This document shows, one piece after another, positions 1 through 8,293 of a stretch of 14,911 nt of DNA. Source of the DNA: Symbiodinium natans (taxonomy: Eukaryota; Sar; Dinophyceae; Suessiales; Symbiodiniaceae). Made by a program: the position numbers and the translations under genes. Under the pieces are notes generated by a model that worked only from the letters and a program-made list of their open reading frames with translations, did not search any database and was not told the DNA's origin. Position 1 is the first letter of the stretch; the number at the start of each line of letters is the position of its first letter. Location: assembly GCA_905221605.1 (NCBI GenBank), contig CAJNDS010002663.1:308649-323559 (forward strand), written 5' to 3'.

Positions 1-1
1 T

Positions 2-391
2 AGATCTGAAGCAGGCGTTTGTGACGACACAGCTGGGTGCGCGGGCTTTGCATTCTTCAGCCAGACGTGCTACCTGAAGTCGAACCTCGAGGGGAGCTAC
101 TTCAAAGCCGGCTGTCAATCTCGAATCCGCAAGGTCCAGGGCACTTGTGCTGGTTTTGATGCCCCTATTGAAGGCCGCGACTTAAGTGGAACACTCCTCA
201 AATCCATGTACGCACCAGACTCAACAGTCTGCTGCAACGCATGTCGATCTGAGCAAGGATGCGAAGGTTTCTCATACTTTCAATCCTTCTGTTATCTGAA
301 ACACAATGTCCATGGCACCTACCCAAAAGCAGGATGCTCTGTGCAATTGCGCCCCTCCCGACGTTTAGCAGAGAGTGATCTCCTAGTCTGA
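2..391 (+). CDS. 3' end of a PAN/Apple-like cysteine-rich repeat protein (5' partial)
   Basis: The frame is open from the left edge to a TGA at 389-391 and gives 129 residues. It holds two copies of one cysteine-rich repeat 74 residues apart. In the first, Cys7, 13, 23 and 38 match Cys81, 87, 97 and 112 of the second with identical spacing. Each copy carries a GCxGFxxF core, then CYLK, then G(S/T)Y.KAGC. The GC-x-x-F ... CYLK pattern resembles PAN/Apple domains, which are disulphide-bonded modules for carbohydrate or protein binding in secreted or surface proteins, common in alveolates. Extra cysteines at 49, 77 and 78 would complete the second domain. After the last repeat comes a short arginine-containing tail with no membrane segment, so this C-terminus looks soluble. 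The start, any signal peptide and any introns lie outside the window. The family call is from pattern only; the ligand is unknown. It lies on the same strand as the downstream MCM2 gene, 787 bases before its ATG. Confidence 0.6.
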   Translation, partial: RSEAGVCDDTAGCAGFAFFSQTCYLKSNLEGSYFKAGCQSRIRKVQGTCAGFDAPIEGRDLSGTLLKSMYAPDSTVCCNACRSEQGCEGFSYFQSFCYLKHNVHGTYPKAGCSVQLRPSRRLAESDLLV

Positions 392-970
392 GGAAGCAAA
401 GGCTTGAACAGTTTGCCTGAAGGGATACTTTTGACAGGCACAATCAATGCTAATTCAGATGCATCAGCCGACTTTGAAAGTCGCTGATGGCCTTTTGGCG
501 CCTCGGACCACAGCTCAGAGCCAAACTTTATGGGACAGTTGGCCCGACGGCGTTGTGCACATGTCCAGGTGCAATTTTTGTTACAGATTCTCGGTTGTGA
601 AGAAGCAACTGATCACCTCAAGGGAAGGAATCTGTCCAAGATTGAAGGTTTTGTGCCGCTTGAAGTGAAAATCGGTGGCCATGTCTGAGGCAGAACATTG
701 TAATCCTCCATTCGCCGTGTGGAGCGCTCGCAAGATTTCATGTCACGATCTCAACCGCCGCTGCGGGCTACTGTAGCAGATGTTGCAGGCACAGGTGGGC
801 TGTGGTAACGGTACTGATCCAAATGGTTTCATGGCTCTGCCCTGGTGACCAATCCTGCGCAACAGCATTGTCTGAGTCACTTGTGTGGGAACAGAGCCTG
901 AGCGCAGTTGTGGACAAAGATCCAACGTGGTTCATCAGCTCTCGAGTAGAATGTCCATTGGTTTTTGGCG
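392..970. other. Spacer between PAN-like gene and the first MCM2 unit
   Basis: No recognisable gene is present. The stretch contains the first copy of a diverged dispersed repeat (438-560). The short open frames on both strands have no recognisable domain, and several would need a non-ATG start. The sequence does not recur upstream of the second MCM2 copy, so the boundary at about 970/971 is the left breakpoint of the duplicated unit. It presumably holds the 3' untranslated region of the PAN-like gene and any promoter for MCM2; no TATA or other promoter motif stands out. Confidence 0.6.
438..560 (+). repeat. Diverged dispersed repeat, copy A
   Basis: This stretch aligns with 4546-4656, about 4.1 kb downstream in the same orientation. 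Shared blocks are GCACAATCA at the left end, AAGTCG(C/T)TGATGGCCTTTT in the middle, ATGGGACAGTTGG or its close equivalent, and G(T/G)GCAC at the right end. Copy A is 12 bases longer, mostly after the central block. One frame stays open through both copies and gives similar peptides (V-A/V-D-G-L ... W-D-S-W), so it may be a relic of a coding segment. No known element family is recognised. Confidence 0.5.
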
Positions 971-1090
971 CGGGCTCCAATGGGAAGCTCACAGGTCAAG
1001 ACCCTGACACGGTCTCCTCCTCAGCTTTTGTTTCATCGGTGTCAGCGTCACGGCACATGCTCGCCCGAAGATTCTGCAAGCCTCCCACCT

Positions 1091-1126
1091 GACCTGCTGA
1101 CCTGGGCTTTTTTTGCGCTCGAGCAG
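1091..1126 (+). promoter_or_regulatory. Probable splice or spliced-leader acceptor of MCM2 copy 1
   Basis: Two branch-point-like CTGAC words (1092-1101 region) are followed by a seven-T tract (1108-1114), further pyrimidines and a CAG ending at 1126. Cutting here leaves a 52-base leader (1127-1178) with no ATG before the MCM2 start. It also removes an upstream ATG at 980 whose frame would overlap the start codon. Dinoflagellate nuclear mRNAs receive a spliced leader at AG acceptors, so this is the likely addition site if the host is a dinoflagellate. The same string is unchanged in copy 2. The function is inferred. Confidence 0.45.
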
Positions 1127-1178
1127 TATCTTTGCCAGACACGGCTAGTGAGGCGCCGAGCTTGCTGTGTCAAGTAAG

Positions 1179-3869
1179 ATGGCAGATGGGCACGAAGATC
1201 CGGAGGGCTTCCAGGATGACATGCTTCCTGAGGACGAGGAAGTGCCTCCCAACGGCGATGGGGAGGACGAGGACGAAGGAGAAGACTTGCTTGGGGAGAA
1301 TATGATGGATGACTACCAGCACCGGCCAGAGCTGGACCACTACGATGAGGACATGCTTGATGACGGGCCGCATGAGCCCTTGACTATGGCCGCGCGACTG
1401 GCCGCAGAGCGGGAGATGGCTGCGCGAGATCGCAGAGAAGGCCGTCCTGCTGCTGGCAGGTCACCTTTGGGCCAAGCGGCAGGCACACCACGACCAAGAC
1501 GTCCGAGTCAAATGGAGACGCCCTTCAAGCAGCGCTTGCAAAACTTGACTCCGAGTCCTAACAAAACTCCTGGATCAGACTTGGATGCCTCGGGCACATC
1601 TAGCAAGAAAAGAAAGCGCCCGACTGACTACTTTGAACAGGAAGAACCAGACGAAGACGTGCCCGAGAGTCAGTACGACCTCAACCAGGAAAGGCTGAGC
1701 CCAGGGGTGGATGTTGAGAAGCGCCTGGCAGACAAGATCCGCCTCTCCTTCCAGCAGTTCTTAATCAAGTTCACGCCAGAAGGGCAGAATGCCCCCAAAT
1801 ATCCGGATGCGCTCAAGAAAATGGCCGAAGAGTATCGCGCTCACTTGGAAGTGAGCTTCCAGCACTTGCAGCAATGGTCTGGTCCACTGGCCATGTGGCT
1901 CTATGATTCTCCCAAGCAGATCCTGCCACTTCTGAATGAGACGCTGATGCTTCATGCAGCCCGAAAGTACCAGACATACACCAGGATCGCTGATCATGGT
2001 GAGAATGAGCTGCGGGTTGCCATCAGCGGGTTCCCTGTGAAAGACACCATCCGTGGGCTCGCCTCTCGCCACACCAACAAGCTTGTCCAGGTGAAGGGCG
2101 TCGTCACGAAGCGCACGAATGTGTTCAACCAAGTGAAGCGCCTCTGGGTGCGCTGTGCCAAATGCAATTTCGCTATCGGACCTCTGGATGTGGCCGAAGA
2201 GACGGACTTGCGCCCATCAAAATGTCTCGAGTGCCAATCGAAGGGTCCTTGGCGTGTGGACCGCCAGCAGACCATCTACCAGAACTATCAGAAGATCACG
2301 CTGCAGGAGAGCCCAAGTGCAGTGGATCCGGGCAAGATGCCCCGGTCGAGAGAAGTGGTCCTGACGGGAGATATGGTAGACTCGGTCCGTCCAGGAGACG
2401 AGCTGGAGGTAACCGGCATCTACCGGTGCCTTCATGATGTTGCCACCAATGCGCGAACGTGCTTCCCGGTCTACCGAACGGACATCTTTGCTGTCCACGT
2501 GGCTCGCAAGGGCGACTTGAGGCTGGTAGAGATCTCAGATGACCAGCAAAACCAAATCTTGGAGCTGGCAAAGAGTCCGAACTTCCGGGAGAGGTTCATC
2601 GCCTCAATGGCACCGTCCATCTACGGCATGTGGCACGTGAAGACGGCCATCGCCTTGAGCATCATGGGCGGCAGGCCGAAGGAGGTCGCTGGCAAGCACC
2701 GCATTCGTGGAGACATCAACACGCTCATCGTCGGCGATCCAGGCTTGGGGAAGAGCCAATTCCTCAAGTACGTGGAGCAGATCTTCCCTCGGGCGGTGTA
2801 CACAACAGGCAAAGGAGCCAGCGCAGTGGGCTTAACTGCCGCTGTGACCCGCGATGAGATGGGTCAGTGGTGTCTGGAAGGTGGAGCCATGGTCTTGGCG
2901 GATGACGGCATGTGCCTGATCGATGAGTTCGACAAAATGAACGACCAAGATCGGACTTCCTTACACGAAGCCATGGAGCAGCAGTCCATCTCGATCTCCA
3001 AGGCTGGCATCGTGGCCACGCTGCAGGCGCGCTGTGCCGTGGTGGCTGTGGCAAATCCCACCGAAGGTCGCTATGACCCTCAGCGGACGTTCTCCCAGAA
3101 CGTCAACTTGAGCGACCCAATTCTCAGCCGTTTCGATCTCACCTGCGTGCTGCGAGACGAGGCTGACCCGGTGCAGGACGAGATGCTGGCAGACCATGTG
3201 GTCTGCAGCCACATCCGATCGCACCCAGATGCCACGTCCGAGGAGAAGAACAAGAAGCCGCGGCTGCAGCACCAGCAGATGCATGCACAGCCAATCAGCC
3301 AGGACCTCCTCAAAAAGTTTATCGTCCATGCTCGTCAGCAAGTGTCGCCGAAAATGGGCGACGTTGATGCCGAAAAGCTTGCGGCCTTCTACTCTGAGCT
3401 GAGGGCAGAGGCCTCCCGAACTGGGGGCGTGCCCATGACAGCACGACACATGGACAGCCTCATCCGACTGGCAGAGGCCAATGCTCGCATCGAGCTCCGG
3501 CAGCACGTGACTTCCGCGGACATCGACAATGCAATCGCCGTGATGCTGGAGTCCTTCATCCAAAGTCAGAAGCACCAGGTCGCGGAAGAGATCCGCAAGA
3601 AGTTCCGGCGGTACCTGACCAGCGGCCCGTTGGGAGACCAGGTGTGTGCCCTCCTGGAGAAGCTCTTCAAGCAGAAGGTGATCCAGCTTCAGCTCAGTCG
3701 GCCGACAAAGGATGTGGAGCTTGCGGAGGTCTTCCTTGAGATGCCCGAGGTTATTCGTGCTCTTGAACACAATGGCCTCTCGGTCGAGGATGCCAGCAGC
3801 TTCATGAGCTCGCACCGCGTGGCCCAGAACTTCCGTCTCGAAGGGGAGAGGCTTTATCGAGTCCTCTAA
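1179..3869 (+). CDS. MCM2: DNA replication licensing factor MCM2, copy 1
   Basis: The product is an 896-residue subunit of the MCM2-7 helicase, which is loaded at origins and unwinds DNA in the nucleus; human MCM2 has 904 residues. The acidic tail carries a histone-binding-like motif (Tyr46 and Tyr55 around PELD), six SP/TP sites (95-131) and a basic KKRKRP nuclear signal (143-148). The MCM N-terminal domain begins near 177 and holds a C4 zinc finger (Cys326, 329, 349, 352). The AAA+ core has Walker A GDPGLGKS (519-526, Lys525), Walker B DEFD (582-585), sensor 1 Asn626, arginine finger Arg651 in SRFD and sensor 2 Arg756. A winged helix fills about 815-896. The MCM2 identity rests on the tail and on MNDQDR ... 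EQQSISISKAG after Walker B. The ATG at 1179 is the first in frame after a TGA at 1149, with A at -3 and G at +4. The 12 in-frame bases before it begin with GTG and are unlikely to be used. There are no introns. Confidence 0.96.
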   Translation: MADGHEDPEGFQDDMLPEDEEVPPNGDGEDEDEGEDLLGENMMDDYQHRPELDHYDEDMLDDGPHEPLTMAARLAAEREMAARDRREGRPAAGRSPLGQAAGTPRPRRPSQMETPFKQRLQNLTPSPNKTPGSDLDASGTSSKKRKRPTDYFEQEEPDEDVPESQYDLNQERLSPGVDVEKRLADKIRLSFQQFLIKFTPEGQNAPKYPDALKKMAEEYRAHLEVSFQHLQQWSGPLAMWLYDSPKQILPLLNETLMLHAARKYQTYTRIADHGENELRVAISGFPVKDTIRGLASRHTNKLVQVKGVVTKRTNVFNQVKRLWVRCAKCNFAIGPLDVAEETDLRPSKCLECQSKGPWRVDRQQTIYQNYQKITLQESPSAVDPGKMPRSREVVLTGDMVDSVRPGDELEVTGIYRCLHDVATNARTCFPVYRTDIFAVHVARKGDLRLVEISDDQQNQILELAKSPNFRERFIASMAPSIYGMWHVKTAIALSIMGGRPKEVAGKHRIRGDINTLIVGDPGLGKSQFLKYVEQIFPRAVYTTGKGASAVGLTAAVTRDEMGQWCLEGGAMVLADDGMCLIDEFDKMNDQDRTSLHEAMEQQSISISKAGIVATLQARCAVVAVANPTEGRYDPQRTFSQNVNLSDPILSRFDLTCVLRDEADPVQDEMLADHVVCSHIRSHPDATSEEKNKKPRLQHQQMHAQPISQDLLKKFIVHARQQVSPKMGDVDAEKLAAFYSELRAEASRTGGVPMTARHMDSLIRLAEANARIELRQHVTSADIDNAIAVMLESFIQSQKHQVAEEIRKKFRRYLTSGPLGDQVCALLEKLFKQKVIQLQLSRPTKDVELAEVFLEMPEVIRALEHNGLSVEDASSFMSSHRVAQNFRLEGERLYRVL

Positions 3870-4337
3870 ACGTGATATACGTGATCCGAGTAGCCTCGCG
3901 GCTCTAGCGATTTTAGTCTAGTGTCGCTGATGGAAGAGGCTGCCGAAAGAAGTGACTAGATTCACTAGGCTACCACTAGGTTCCTGTCATCACATCTTCT
4001 TTGGGGTGTTGCATCATGGTGTTTCAGGGAGCTTTGATCCGCTGTTTTTTTCGCGTGGGCAGACTTCTTGAAAGTCTTCGGGGGCCTGGCCTCGGACTCT
4101 TCAAAAGTGTGAGTCGAGGCCGCCAGATAACGTAGAGGAGCCGTGAGGAGCCCAGGCTCGACTGCTCGGGGAGCTGAGAGCCCAGCAAAAGGAAGAGAGC
4201 GCCTCAGTCGCCTCTGCCCGACTTTTTGAGCCCTGCACCGGCCTCTCACAACCTGCCCCGGGGCGCGCAGTTGAGGCACTTTACAAACTGTCGTACTCAG
4301 GTCAGGAACTTGAAGGACGGTGTCGATGCAGAGGACT
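3870..4337 (+). other. Duplicated 3' flank of MCM2 copy 1
   Basis: This is the probable 3' untranslated region and termination area. It is nearly identical to 12219-12540 until about 4187, then diverges with indels. Short stem-forming words follow the stop (for example AGTGA-CTAGAT-TCACT near 3950), and a strong hairpin lies at 4088-4121. There is no AATAAA. AAAAG words, described near dinoflagellate polyadenylation sites, occur at 4103-4107 and 4187-4191. No gene is visible. Confidence 0.6.
4088..4121. other. Conserved hairpin in MCM2 3' flank, copy 1
   Basis: GGCCTCGGACTC pairs with GAGTCGAGGCC: an 11-base-pair stem with one bulged G and an 11-base loop, TTCAAAAGTGT, that displays an AAAAG word. 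The hairpin is unchanged in copy 2 although nearby bases differ. A role in 3' end formation or RNA stability is a guess. Confidence 0.5.
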
Positions 4338-4545
4338 GGAAGGCTGGTGTCATAGTTCTTTGGTCTTGCAGAAAATGCAGAGCGCATTATTTCTGGATGC
4401 AGCCTTGTTTTGCTGGTTGACTCGCGGAAAGGACAGTACTTGATTGCAGTTGCATTCCTCTCGACATTCGGCTGCGGAGGGCGATCGAGAAGCATGAGAG
4501 AGCAGCTTCACGGGTTGGTTGAAAGAATAAGACCAAGTGGCAAGC

Positions 4546-4656
4546 GCACAATCAGCGTTCATTTCCAGAGAAGTCAACAGACATGGAAGTCGTTGATGGC
4601 CTTTTCGGCAACGTGTCATGGGACAGTTGGCAAACTGGGCCAGCGGCATTGGGCAC
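4546..4656 (+). repeat. Diverged dispersed repeat, copy B
   Basis: This is the partner of 438-560 in the same orientation. The central block and the GGGACAGTTGG word are the best-conserved parts. An ATG at 4583 opens the frame that matches copy A (V-V-D-G-L ... W-D-S-W). Copy B lies about 200 bases beyond the ragged 3' end of the first MCM2 unit. Homology is too weak to be part of the recent MCM2 duplication. Confidence 0.5.
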
Positions 4657-4935
4657 CCAGAGGGTAAAGCTACTGAATTCAGATCTGCGGCTGTGCGGGA
4701 CCAGACAGCTGCCAAAAGAGGGCAGGGTGGCGCATGTAGTGTACAGAGCCTTTTTTATGTCATGACAGTCTGACAGTGATGTAAGTATGCAATTCGGTGT
4801 GTCGGTCTGCCTGTCTGTACGTCATGCGTACCCGCTGCTAGACGGCCTACGATTAGCTCTTCTTAAAGCTGCTGGATGGCCACAAGATAGCTCTGTTTAC
4901 ATCAGGGATTGAGACCATAATTGACTATAGTTGAT

Positions 4936-4991
4936 GTGACCCCAAACTTGACCGGAACGCCGGGTGACCTAAACCTAGCCGGAGCCCACTG
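4936..4991. repeat. Imperfect 28-base tandem pair
   Basis: Two adjacent segments both start GTGACC, continue with a C/T-AAAC core, then a CCGGA word and a GCC end. They align with a few substitutions and short gaps. This is a minor tandem repeat of unknown origin. Confidence 0.4.
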
Positions 4992-5329
4992 TTCGATGAT
5001 GCCAGATACGCTCCACACGCAATCGCTTGGCATCGTTCGCTGTAGCACTCTCAGGCTTTAAAATGTCGATTCATCGTTCAGCCAACGCGAACAGCACGAA
5101 TGGTTTTTTTGGGATTGCGGCCACTGGAAGAGCCTGGAAGAGTCACCGACAGTGTCAGAGTGGGTCGCACTCCAGTGCCTTCGATATGTTTTCTTGTTAA
5201 TGTGGACGACACCGTCTTGTTCCATGCCTACAACTCGATGGATCACTATCTATCCTTTTGCCTTGCTTTTTTCAGCTGTGCATGTCATGATTCACATCGC
5301 TTTGTGGGCAATGTGATGCGCGGGTTCCC

Positions 5330-5351
5330 TCTGACTTGACTCTGACTTGAC
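5330..5351. repeat. Perfect 11-base tandem pair
   Basis: The word TCTGACTTGAC occurs twice in direct succession. This is a simple local duplication. Confidence 0.7.
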
Positions 5352-7360
5352 AGAGTTTCGCCGTAAAGTTTTACACCTACACCCTCAGACCTTGATGCTC
5401 ATACCCCTTAATATTTTTGGCAATGGCAAAGCCAATCATATTCGACGTGTGTTTATGATTCATGTCGTTCCTGCAAGCAGCGTGGCTCACAGCTGCCACA
5501 GCTGTTTTATGTCAGGTCATATGCCAGAAGCTCAGCTACACATGAGGAGAGAGGGGGGTGGGGAGCGGGGCGTGCATCTTTCCTGATTGGTATACAAGAC
5601 CGTAGATTGCTTTTTTTTTTCCGTGGATGTCTGAATCCTCGATGTTTCTTGCATGGAATCAGGCTTCTTGCCTTAGCGCCATGCAAGTCGCAATTTGCTG
5701 TTGCAGACTTGCTGAGCAGCTCCTCAAGAGCCAACTGACCATGTCGCTGTCAGATGCCCCTTTCAGGTTATGAGCTCGCTTCTGTGGGTTGTCCTCGCTT
5801 CCAGCTTGCCCAGATTCGTGTGCGGGGGAAATGCCCAGGCCCGGCAGTGATCATGGTCAACGGTGCATTGTCAGCAAGATGCAAACTGGCTGTCAAGGTG
5901 ACACTGGATGCCTCAGCACAGGTCCTTTTCTCAGAAGGGCATCCACATCACATGCTTGTCACAAGTCAGATGTCTAGTCTGCCAAAGCTAGGCGAGGTGC
6001 CTCAAATGACTGCTGCTGTAGCTCCTATTGGTAGGCTCCAAATCGCAACTGGGTTGGCTCAGTGAAACACGGTTCAGGTTCAGAACGGCCGCATCATCCG
6101 CATCTCGGCTTTCTAATGTGTGCAGAATTTCAGCATTGCATTGTCTGAAGATACGTAGCACTGATCCCAACAAGCGCCCGTTATTCCCCAGGTGACAACA
6201 TTCCCATCACGAATCACTGGCAAACTTGCTCAGGGGATGCCTGGCCCGGCTCAAGCGATACACAGTGTCGGTGGATACTCGATTGGACGGTAGAACGCGG
6301 GAAGTCTCAGGGCCGGCCCAGGACTTTCTTCGTTTGACCTTTCTTGAACAAGATCAACATTACTGAACAGATATCAGAATAAGGAGCAAGAAACAGAGTT
6401 TCGATGTAGCAGAAATCACGTCTTTACCACACCCCCTCAAGGGCCTTGAGCTCCAAGCACATAGCCTACATGCTTAGATGCCACAGAAGGTTTAAGGCCA
6501 GGTTGTACTGTAGTTCATTGGATGACTTTACCAGCTTGGGATCGGCGAATGTCCACACTACCCTTACACAGTGCCTCAAGGCACTCATCGGCATCCTGAA
6601 GCTGGAGGGGACAGGACAGCCGTGGACAGCCTAGCAAATGACATGCTTGGCTGAGGGCACTGGGACTGCAAGTGTGGGAACGACTGAACCTCCGGTGCGA
6701 TATGCTGCGATGGTGATGCGCTAGATCGTAAAGATTTGTCGTAAGATTGTGCTGTAGCAGGGGGCTTGGTGAATTCCACCGGGCCTGACATAAGCGGCCG
6801 TGAGTCTTGACACGAGAGAAGTGAAGCAGGACCCTAGGTTCACCAGCTGCTGGCATCCTACAAATGGAGACTCTGAGCCTCTTCGCTGCAAATGGTGGGA
6901 CTTTGAGACTTGCTGCAGGTGAGTTGAACGATTTCTGAGGCAACGAAAGCTTCCGCGTGGACCAGAGGTTGCAATCTGTGGCCCGAGCACTCAGAGCCGG
7001 CTCGCTTACGAAGATTCTTGATTGCATTTGTCTTGGACGTCAAGATGTGCAGCTAGCTGCGTCTTTGGCCGTGGCATATGAGAAACAGGTTTATCGAACA
7101 TCTACATTCCAGCTGTTGTCTCAAACCTCTTTTTCTCTCAGACAGTCTCCTATCGTAAGTTGCGCTTGCATCATCACTTTGCAGTCAGCTGCACAGCACG
7201 ATGCAACACTCCTCCGCCGATCCAAGGGAGCTCTTGCTGAAGCTATCCCTGTGCGTTCCTTGTGGCCATTTCCAAAAGATTGGCGAGCAAGGCCAGCTGT
7301 CCACTTAACTGCTGCAGATGCTATGTGGCGCTATGTAAGGGCAATGGCCGCAATGTACAG

Positions 7361-7470
7361 TGTATATATATATACATACCCACACACCTATGTGAATGTA
7401 TGAAGCATATACATAGATACATATTACGCACAAAGCTGTGTGTGTGTGTGTTTGTTTGTGTATGTGGATT
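7361..7470. repeat. TA and TG microsatellite cluster
   Basis: A (TA)6 run at 7363-7374 is followed by CA/TA-rich sequence and then (TG)7 at 7437-7450 with TTTG interruptions after it. It is ordinary dinucleotide low-complexity DNA, marking this as non-coding spacer. Confidence 0.85.
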
Positions 7471-7696
7471 TAGAGAAGTCATAGCCTCGATCCAGCAATT
7501 GGGCAACATTCTGCCAGGCTTTGCCGCATACTTGTACTTGTAATGGGCTGTTTAGAAATTAGAAAATGATACTGAGTTTCCCCTTTTTTGGAGGGTCTTG
7601 TTTAGTGAGGATTGTGCGCATGTTTTAAGGTTTGGGGTTTTTTGGTTGTTGTACCAGAACCTCTCTAGAGTTCCCCGCATTGGCCGTTTTATGTTG

Positions 7697-7721
7697 CCCC
7701 CCCCCCCCCACCCCTTTTTTT
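7697..7721. repeat. C13-A-C4-T7 homopolymer tract
   Basis: Thirteen C bases are followed by A, four C and seven T. Homopolymers of this length vary between alleles and are prone to sequencing error. Confidence 0.85.
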
Positions 7722-8293
7722 GATGGTTTCGTACACATGTGCTACGCAGGCCATCTTCTGAAAAGTAAGGGTTTACTGAAGCCTTTGAAGGGTTTTTGAC
7801 ATGTGGCTTGGGTACCCCGAGCAGGAGATGTCAGTGACACTTGTTATCTTAGGAGAAGCATAGAATTCCTCCGTGAGCGCCCGAGAGTTGCATTTTGAAG
7901 GCTGCGTTACAGGGTTGCACAGACCCCCCGCCCCCACACATCGATCAGCAATCGACGCAGTGCGTGCTACATGAAGTGATCGAGCCGCTTCTTGGAATTG
8001 GTGTTCGAGACTGGATCCCACGGCTTTGAAACACACCCGCGTTGTTGATAGATTGGACTCAGGTATCCCCGCGAACCTCAATCGAGAAGTTGAGAGACAG
8101 CTGTAAACAGCTATGGAAATCGAGAACTGCTGGCCATAATGCCGGGGCTTATGAGTCTGCAATAACACTCTTTTTGCCACCCACCCAGCGGCAGGCACAA
8201 GAAGTGTGACATTATTGAAATTACATACCCCTTCAAAATGCACCGAAAAGCGCGGCCAGTTTTTGGCGAAACGCGCAGGTGCTGACTCTATAA

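Larger units (their letters stand above)
971..4337 (+). repeat. Tandem duplication unit 1 (MCM2 copy 1 with flanks)
   Basis: Positions 971 onward match 9320 onward at a constant offset of 8349 through the leader, the whole coding region and about 320 bases of 3' flank. I count one difference in the 208-base leader (1082), 16 in the coding region and two early in the 3' flank (4000, 4084). After about 4187 small indels appear. From 4241 one copy has a block of about 20 bases absent from the other, and a diverged match then continues to GAGGACT at 4331-4337. The left edge is abrupt. The unit includes sequence upstream of the probable RNA 5' end and has no poly-A tail, which points to DNA-level duplication rather than reverse transcription. 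Confidence 0.93.

Noticed and set aside
1155-1174. Possible relict spliced leader ending TGTCAAG just before the ATG
   Set aside because: Only the last few bases fit the dinoflagellate leader end (GGCTCAAG); the rest matches at about chance level.
965-1177. Open frame in the MCM2 leader (also 9311-9526)
   Set aside because: It overlaps the likely splice acceptor, starts with a non-ATG codon at its 5' end, and has no recognisable domain; its conservation is explained by the duplication.
1167-1178. Four extra codons starting with GTG before the MCM2 ATG
   Set aside because: GTG starts are not normal in eukaryotic nuclear genes. The ATG at 1179 has a good context and is followed by a typical MCM2 tail.
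2961-3815. 284-codon open frame on the minus strand inside MCM2 (also 11310-12164)
   Set aside because: It is a shadow of the codon usage of MCM2. Of the six base differences between copies in this stretch only one changes MCM2, but four change the antisense peptide, so selection acts on the sense frame.
6243-6254. GGCTCAAG word resembling the end of the dinoflagellate spliced leader
   Set aside because: Only eight bases match, with no upstream leader sequence and no following gene.
7773-8243. 156-codon minus-strand open frame in the spacer
   Set aside because: No domain and no family resemblance; unremarkable length for chance in this composition.
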